Shown here: piece after piece, positions 57,664 through 64,000 of the stretch
Layout of the letters: every line of letters begins with the position of its first letter
Numbering within the stretch: position 1 is the first letter of the stretch
Source: Chrysopilus asiliformis
Taxonomy: Eukaryota > Arthropoda > Insecta > Diptera > Rhagionidae
Length of the DNA stretch: 64,000 nucleotides
Assembly (NCBI GenBank): GCA_964034945.1
Contig: OZ035960.1
Location: 68,220,994-68,284,993, forward strand
Reading direction: 5' to 3'
Program-made: the position numbers and the translations under genes
Notes under the pieces: model-generated
Database searches by the model: none
Told to the model about the DNA's origin: nothing
The model's input: the letters and a program-made list of their open reading frames with translations, nothing else

Positions 57664-58835
57664 ACATTTATTATACTCCGTAGAAGAAAGTAAAAATATC
57701 TGATGTGACCAGCACATTACTTTCTTATACAAAAAGTACGATCCTCTGACAAATTTGTTTCAAAGAGACTACTAATTAGCGATATATAAAAAAAGTTAAG
57801 AAGAAAATATTTTGTACTTCCATTGTATTTTAAAAATGTGATATTTAAAAACAAATTATATAAATAATTTTAGAGCTAAATTTATTAAAATTTACATAAC
57901 TTTTTTAGATAATAAATAGGTTAATTGTATAGTTTTAAAACGATAAATTTTATATGAGAAAGACATTTTAAACTAAATATTTGAGAGGAAAGTTTTTTTT
58001 TTTTTTAATTTTCTGAGAACCGTAAAAAGGGTCACGTTACTTTTCTAAAAGTTGGTATAAAACTATTATTTTGATAAAACGTATCCACAAAATATTTGAA
58101 GCCGCAAAATTAAGAATGAGTTATATTCAATACATAAAAAAAGTGGTATGGCAGGCACCCGTTATAGCTAACGGTACTTTTCCAAAATTTGATAGTAAAC
58201 TACGATTACGGTAAAACTCAGGCACAAAAATTTTCAAATCGATAGCTCAACGCATTCTTGAGTTAGAGTGGATACGTTGAAAATTTTGTATGGGAGTTAT
58301 CCGTTATAGCTAACGGAACTTTCCCAAAAGTTTATAGTAAACTACGATTTTAGTAAAACTCAGGCACAAAAATTTTCAAATCGATAGCTCAACGCGTTCT
58401 TGTGTTAGAATGGATACGTTGAAAATTTTGTATGGGAAGTATCCGTTATAGCTAACGGCACTTTCCCAAAAGTTTACAGAAAACTACGATTTTAGTAAAA
58501 CTCAGGCACAAAAATTTTCAAGTCTATAGCTCAACGCATTCTTGAGTTAGAGTGGATACGTTGAAAATTTTGTATGGGAAGTATCCGTTATAGCTAACGG
58601 TACTTTCCTAAAAGTTGATAGAGAACTACGATTTTGGTAAAACTGATATAAAAAAAACTTCAGCGCATTTTTGAGTTATAATGAACACAAAATGTGGACA
58701 GAACGAGAGACCTACAGACAGATGCACGGACACTTTTGAAATAGGGCTCCAATCGACCCGGTCGGGAAATCCGTTTCAGGCAAGAATAAGAGGTCGAATT
58801 TTTTCATGAATATAATACTTTATTATACTTTTTAT
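57664..58835 (+). repeat. Family D repeat with GTTATAGCTAAC tandem units
   Basis: Begins TTATTATACTCCGTAGAAGA. 58150-58650 has four units of about 140 bp, each with the palindrome CGTTATAGCTAACG, then AACTACGATTT and AAATCGATAGCTCAACGC. Ends with TCCAATCGACCCGGTCGGG and GAGGTCGAATTTTTTCATGA, after which the start motif occurs again at 58820. Ends of the same family are at 19290-19345 and 61616-61700 (reverse). No ORF. Confidence 0.6.
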
Positions 58836-58849
58836 AAGAAAGTAAAAAA

Positions 58850-58907
58850 AAACATAGATTCAGGTCGAATTGGGAACCTTTTTCTTTTTGGAAGTCGGTT
58901 AAAAAAA
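58850..58907 (-). repeat. Insect AACCGACTTCCAAAAAG repeat end
   Basis: Reverse complement reads TTTTTAACCGACTTCCAAAA and GGTTCCCAATTCGACCTG. It resembles a very common insect repeat terminus. It lies next to the foldback element. Confidence 0.45.
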
Positions 58908-60154
58908 ATATCAGTTGTGGTCAACACAAAACTTTCTTCTACAAAATCTACGACCCTGTGCAATTTACGTTATAGCCCTGTCGTATTGTCAACCCAATAC
59001 AACCTCCCAATAAATTGTTGGTACATCCAAAAATATCAAAAACGTACAAAATTTGAGATAACTTGAGAACTGTAAAAGATATCAATTTACGGTAAATGGC
59101 AAAAATGTAGAAAATGTTAATATCTTTAATTATTCTTTTAACTGATTTGTCGAAAAACCGTTATGACAGTCTGTCTGTCAGTCTGTGTACAAGATTTCTC
59201 AAAAACTAATAATGAAATTTTATAGGCATGTTGGGTCCTGAAATGGGACGATCCTATCAACTTTTGGTGGAAATCCGTTAACCGGAAGTATCCAAAATGG
59301 CGATTTTTCAAAAATCGCAATTTCGTTTTTCTCGATTTACTCCCAAACTACGCGTTTTTTAGTGGCCTTAAGTATGACAAAACTTGGAGAAAATAAAATT
59401 TCCCACACTTTTGTCTTTAGCTATAACTCGATATCTCAACCTGTTATCGAGATAAACCGTTATTTCCAAAAAACAGTTTTTTGCGATTATCTCGAAAATT
59501 AACGGGCTTTTGCTGACTGAATGTATGAATTGAATTAATGAGAATGGCATTCTGCACAATTTTGTCTCTTACCGTTATCCGTTATCTTTTACCGTTATTG
59601 AGATATTTTCATTAACTCTTTCAGACCCGCCGGTTACATTTGTACACACTAAAGTTTTTCCCAAATATAACAATTTCATAAGATTATTTCGTATTTGAGA
59701 CCGGTTGCGAACGTTTGTACACATTACAAGCTATCGAAAACAGTAATAGATCTTGGATTTTTTCTTTCAATATTTTCTTACTCTTATTTACCCACTTTAT
59801 CAACACAAATTTTTATCACAACCAAATTTTTTAAAAAAATAATTCAGGTCTGAAAGGGTTAACATATAAAAAAAAATATTTTTGCAAATTACTTGCACAC
59901 TAACGATTTTTCGACAAATTAATTTAAGGAAGAATTGGAGATGTTAAAATTTTCCACATTTTTGCCATGTACCGTAAATTGATATCCTTTACAGTTCTCA
60001 AGTTATCTCAAATTTTGTACGTTTTTGATATTTTTGGATGAACAAAATTTTGGATGGGAGGTTGTATTGGGTTGACAATACGACAGGGCTATAATGTAAA
60101 TTGCACAGGGTCGTAGATTTTGTAGAAGAAAGTTTTGTGTTGACCACAACTGAT
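58908..60154. mobile_element. Foldback element E inside gypsy RT
   Basis: Inverted arms of about 245 bp: ATATCAGTTGTGGTCAACAC at 58908, its reverse ending at 60154. The arms include TTACGTTATAGCCCTGTCGT and GATATCAATTTACGGTAAAT. The centre (59160-59870) has a CTGT tract and no ORF. Readings of the arm in frame with the gypsy RT (ISVVVNTKLSSTKS) are by chance. TSD not clear, possibly in an A/T run. Confidence 0.75.
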
Positions 60155-60684
60155 ATTTTTATCAGTTGTCTTAACGGACCACATACCTGTGACAATGAGG
60201 GAATGAATTTGGCTACATAAGTGATCATCCCAAGAATCCTTTGGAGGTCTTTGGCTTTTTTAGGTTTTTCTGGCTTTGATATTGCGTCAACCTTTTGTGG
60301 ATCTGGTTTTATTCCATCCTGACACAAAACATGTCCTAGATAACTTATTTCTGTTTTGGAAAATTCGCATTTTGTAAGGTTTAACTTAATGCCATTTTCC
60401 TTTGCAATTTGGAGTACCCTGATCAAACGTTCATCATGTTCTTTCTTATTCTTTCCATATACTATAATATCGTCCACAAAAACCTTACACCCTTCTAAGG
60501 ACTCAAATATTTGTGAATATTGTCTGTGGAAGATTTCAGGTGCAGAAGACAATCCATATGGTAAACGTTTGTAGAAATATCTGCCGAACGGTATCGTGAA
60601 AGTACAAAGCTTGGCACTTTCATTTGTTAGCTTTATGTGAAAGAAAGCTGTTGATGTATCTAGTTTACTAAAGACTTTAGACAA
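60155..60684 (-). pseudogene. Ty3/Gypsy reverse transcriptase fragment
   Basis: Reads KVFSKLDTSTAFFHIKL, FGRYFYKRLPYGLSSAPEIF, the catalytic FVDDIIVYG, YLGHVLCQDGIKPDP and LGMITYVAKFIPSLS up to the foldback insertion at 60154. Typical gypsy RT fingers-palm; RNase H and integrase are missing. The upstream frame (60677-61525) is shifted by about one base at 60680. Confidence 0.88.
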
Positions 60685-61615
60685 AAGTTGGCAACTTAAA
60701 ATGTTCTCTTTTAATGCATTTATTCAAATAAACAGGGTCCAGGTCCAGACATACTCTAGTTTTCCCATCAGGTTTTTTTACTATTACTATGTTGCTAACA
60801 AATTCTGTCGGTTCTGTCACTTTTTCTATAACCCCCAATTTTTCCATTTTATCAAGCGCCCTCTTCAAGAGTTTATACATGGCTATCGGTAACCCTCTAC
60901 ACGATTCAATTTTACCCATTGCATTTTCTTTTAACTTTATATCATATTCCACCCCTTTTAGCAGTCCAATACATTTTTCATCAAACAATTCATGATATCT
61001 TATAACTATTTGTTCATAACTTTCGTCTTTATTTGCTTTAATTTCTCTTAAATACTTTCTCTCTAATAAGATTAACGACATTACCGAGCTATGCCCTAAA
61101 ACTGGGATACAATTACTGTCTACAATGTGAAACACCAAGATCACTTTCTCTCCATTAATCAATTTACATTCTAACATTGTTTTCCCCACACAATTTATCT
61201 TTGTTCCGTCATAGTTAAACAAATTAGTCAAATTCTTACTAATATTACCTGTTAAAGCTAATTTCTTAAAATATCTTAATGGCAATACATCGCAGTCTGA
61301 TCCAGTGTCCAACTTGAAGTCAATCGTTTTTCCTTTTATTTGTAGTGGTTCAAACAATTCATTGGGACGATTTTTTACACCTCCTACCGTGATGGCACCT
61401 AGGACGATATCATTTGAGTTGCTCGATGTACTGCTTGAATCCTTTATCTGTTGTACTCTTTTTTGACACATTTTTGCAAAGTGTCCAAATTTGCGGCATT
61501 TGTTACATAACCACACCTTGTGCACTGAACACCCTATTGCTGCTGATTTTGCTGTTTTATTCCCCGATGTGATGTTCCCGGCCTGTCATGCTTCTCTGAA
61601 AGTGGCCATCCTTTC
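60677..61615 (-). pseudogene. Gypsy gag zinc knuckle, protease, RT N-terminus
   Basis: 61525-60677 on minus: zinc knuckle CNKCRKFGHFAKMC, protease with KLDTGSDCDVLP and VLGHSSV, then RT start (KLGVIEKVTEPTEFVSNIVI, VKKPDGKTRVCLD). The frame stays open but joins the RT only through a shift. 61526-61615 continues gag in another frame. The 5' part is cut by family D at about 61616. No LTR seen nearby on this strand. Confidence 0.85.
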
Positions 61616-61788
61616 ACTTTTTACTTTCTTCTACGGAGTATAATAAAGTACCTATTGTATTCATGAAAAATTTCGACCTCTTAATTTTGCCTAAAAAACA
61701 TTTCCCGATCACTCCTGAGTCGATTGGAGTCATATTTAAAAAATGTCTTTCTGTCTGTCAGTCTGTTTGTCAGTCTGTCTGTCAGTCT
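61616..61788 (-). repeat. Family D ends, reverse, with CTGT tract
   Basis: Reverse of the family D start (TACTTTCTTCTACGGAGTAT) followed by the reverse of its end (TTCATGAAAAATTTCGACCT) and a CTGTCAGTCTGT tract at 61748-61785. Confidence 0.65.
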
Positions 61789-61937
61789 CAGTGGCGGCTC
61801 TATAGGGGAGGCAACGGAGGCATTGCCTCCTCATAACATTTTATAAAAATGTTTTTCTAACGTGTATGTTCAGAAAATAATAATTTAAAAGAAAATCCAA
61901 TTCTCTAATGTCGAATTCTCTAAAACATAAACTACAA

Positions 61938-62935
61938 ATTATCTTCATAGAGGCTAGCCTCCGATTCGTACAAATACTTTCATACAGCTTTTGCTAAGAA
62001 CAAGCATAGCCACATATAGAATACGAACACCAATCTCCGTAAAAAAATCTCTTCATAGAGGCTAGCCTCCGATTCGTACAAATACTTTCATACAGCTTTT
62101 GCTAAGCAGAAGAATAACCGCATATAGAATACGAACACCAATCTCCGTAAAAAAATCTCTTCATAGAGGCTAGCCTCCGATTCGTACAAATACTTTCATA
62201 CAGCCTTTGCTAAGCAGAAGAATAACCGCATATAGAATACGAACACCAATCTCCGTAAAAAAATCTCTTCATAGAGGCTAGCCTCCGATTCGTACAAATA
62301 CTTTCATACAGCCTTTGCTAAGCAGAAGAATAACCGCATATAGAATACGAACACCAATCTCCGTAAAAAAATCTCTTCATAGAGCCTGTTCACATTGGTT
62401 GAAATAGTCCGCCTAAATAGGACGGTTGAAATATTGCTCGTGTTCAGATTGAGACTATTTGAACCAGTAGCTGTGAGCAATCAGACTGGCGTGAAACATT
62501 TGGGAAACGGAACATTTCTAAAGAATTGCAAGTAATACGTGGCTGCCTTTTGCTCTGCGACGTGTTGCATCGACGACGACCGAAACAATAATGACAATGG
62601 AACACATTCAGTGTGGCAGCCAACCAATCAGAGCACGACAGGCGGAACTCTGAGAATGGAGTTTTTAGTTTTGAGGATGATTTTCCTATTAGCAGTCCCA
62701 CTTCCTCACCTTGCCCTAATGTTGCCACTTTCTGTCCTATTTAGGCGGACTATTTCAACCAATGTGAACAGGCTCATAGAGGCTAGCCTCCGATTCGTAC
62801 AAATACTTTCATACAGCTTTTGCTAAGCAGAAGAATAACCGCATATAGAATACGAACACCAATCTCCGTAAAAAAATCTCTTCATAGAGGCTAGCCTCCG
62901 ATTCGTACAAATACTTTCATACAATCTCTGTTTCG
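61938..62935 (+). repeat. About 118-bp tandem repeat in the hAT 5' region
   Basis: Five to six units with CTTCATAGAGGCTAGCCTCC, GATTCGTACAAATACTTTCA and AATACGAACACCAATCTCCG. AGGCTAGCCT is itself a perfect palindrome. One unit is split by the MITE 62385-62773. Confidence 0.9.
62385..62773. mobile_element. MITE, 389 bp, 8-bp TSD
   Basis: Ends CCTGTTCACATTGGTTGAAA / reverse, with the inverted part continuing through AGTCCGCCTAAATAGGAC. TSD TCATAGAG at 62377-62384 and 62774-62781; neighbouring tandem units show the empty site. The TSD length fits hAT. No ORF. Confidence 0.87.
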
Positions 62936-63111
62936 CTTTTTCCCTCCAGAAGAATAGGTCTTCCTACAAAAGGTCTTCCTACATAATTCCGCAATTTTTT
63001 GGCATAGCAAAGCTCGGTCTCCCGGTACTTAAACATAATAGGAGGATTACTGGAAACTCTTTCACTCTTGTATGGACTGTTGCCGATATAAGATTGATTT
63101 TTTGCGAATAA

Positions 63112-63545
63112 TTGCTAATGATGATGACCGATCATATCGATGAAATTTTAAAAACGCCTTTTTCAAGGCGAAACTTTTTAGAAAAAGTGTCTTTGAAGGA
63201 ACAGGGAAGACCTACACCTGATATTAAAATTTTAAAATCAGATGGAAAATCTAATAGATCATTCAATGCTGAATGGTATTCTCGATTTGACTGGCTTTCG
63301 GGAAGTTCTAGTCGGTCAAAATTGTTTTGCTGGCCTTGTGTATTGTTTCCAACAAATGCGAGCAATGATGTTTGGCAAAAAATAGGATTTGACGACATCA
63401 AAAATTTGAGTAGAGCATAAGATCGTCATCATATAAGTAAAGAGCATATTAGAGCTCAGATAAATTTAAAATTGCTTGGGAAACATAGAGTTGATCAGGC
63501 AATAAATGAAGGTCTAAAATTACAGGTGTCACAACATAATGAGGA
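63112..63545 (+). pseudogene. hAT transposase, TTF zinc-finger N-terminus
   Basis: Frame of about 100 codons: DEILKTPFSRRNFLEKVSLK, GRPTPDIK, then FDWLSGSSSRSKLFCWPCVL and NDVWQKIGFDDIKNLSRA, TAA at 63418. After the stop the frame continues (HHISKEHIRAQINLKLLGKH, QAINEGLKLQVSQHNEEVKK) to about 63550. Clear homolog of the fragment at 27337-27693, from a different hAT. Catalytic domain missing. Confidence 0.78.
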
Positions 63546-63699
63546 AGTTAAAAAAAACATGTGTGTGCAGTGCACACGCGGTAGAAGTGAAACCTTAGGA
63601 AAACTAAACAGCGAGAGAATGAGACGAATGCGGTATCAGGGGTGGGATAGTTATAGCGTTTATTTATTATAATATTGGTACCAGGTTCAAAAGTAATAT

Positions 63700-64000
63700 T
63701 ATATTTTTATTGAAAATCTAATACCGGATTCGTGATCAGCGACCCCAAAAACCCTAAAATGCAAATTTTTCCGGGGAAAATGGGAAAAAGGATATTTTCA
63801 TTATCCTTACAGGATCTTCCGTTTCGAATTTTGAAAATCTAATACCGGATTCGTGATCAGCGACCCCAAAAACCCTAAAATGCAAATTTTTCCGGGGAAA
63901 AATGGGAAAAAGGATATTTATCCTTACAGGACCTTTCGTTTCGAATTTTGAAAATCTAATACCGGATTCGTGATCAGCGACCCCAAAAACCCCGTAGTGC
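63700..64000 (+). repeat. Pal-A-like tandem units, cut by the window end
   Basis: Three units of about 118 bp: TTTTGAAAATCTAATACCGG, TTCGTGATCAGCGACCCC and AAGGATATTT(TC)ATTATCCTT. They differ from Pal-A at several fixed positions (CCGG for CCGA, CCCTAAAATGC), so it is a sub-family. Continues beyond 64000. Confidence 0.8.

Larger units (their letters stand above)
61789..63672 (+). mobile_element. Second TTF-type hAT element, 3' end not found
   Basis: Terminus CAGTGGCGGCTC at 61789, then GGAGGCAACGGAGGCATTGC CTCC, a palindrome. A tandem 5' region (61938-62935) follows and then the zinc-finger start of the transposase. The right terminus was not found before 63700, so the element is truncated. 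Confidence 0.7.

Noticed and set aside
58806..59066. Small protein with ISVVVNTKLSSTKS shared with 59998-60160
   Set aside because: It is the two inverted arms of the foldback element; no separate gene.

Overview
This is eukaryotic, AT-rich, repeat-dense DNA. The mobile elements (mariner, TTF-type hAT, pogo, PIF/Harbinger, piggyBac, BEL/Pao, Ty3/Gypsy, Penelope, Helitrons) point to an arthropod, probably an insect and possibly a fly; the species cannot be read from the sequence. No convincing host gene, tRNA or rRNA was found. Almost everything is transposable elements, many nested inside one another, and several nests can be dated by target-site duplications (TSDs) or paralogous empty sites.

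Layout. 1-5061: decayed hAT remnant split by a reverse Helitron (1219-4585), which holds a hAT-type element (1965-3496), which holds a deleted PIF/Harbinger (2430-3157). 5065-6356: mariner with one stop codon. 6749-10430: pogo-like element with a PHD-finger remnant, invaded by two nested Helitrons. 10474-15799: young BEL/Pao element with two 1,380-bp LTRs and a gag-protease ORF but no RT. 16594-18454: composite Helitron carrying a palindrome-headed element (Pal-A) and a hAT MITE. 19.4-21.6 kb: gypsy LTR/PBS/leader interrupted by a LINE fragment. 21.9-22.9 kb: Pal-A. 24455-35640 (minus): Helentron-like Rep/helicase/endonuclease pseudogene, split by a 5.3-kb hAT (24804-30123), itself invaded by a Pal-B element and a Helitron. 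36.2-42.3 kb: two Penelope copies with hammerhead-ribozyme-like motifs. 43.8-44.9 kb: gypsy RNase H remnant. 46.9-54.3 kb: a second, nearly intact Rep/Hel (Helitron) gene pair bracketed by Pal-B sequence. 55.5-57.3 kb: piggyBac fused as an inverted duplication. 57.5-61.6 kb: LTR fragment, tandem repeats, foldback element and gypsy PR-RT remnant. 61.8 kb onward: a second TTF-type hAT with a tandem 5' region, then Pal-A-like repeats running off the window.

The most novel-looking material is the pair of related Pal-A/Pal-B families: a perfect or near-perfect 210-310-bp palindrome, an array of about 118-bp units each containing the dyad AAGGATAA/TTATCCTT, and a tail ending in a (GACA)n tract. One Pal-B copy encloses complete Rep/Hel coding sequence. 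A second cross-cutting signal is a short module (a TTTCAAGTC box beside a CAGA/GACG microsatellite, often with a TATAAAAATGA box) that recurs in several otherwise different families. Family labels Pal-A, Pal-B, C, D, E and F are mine.
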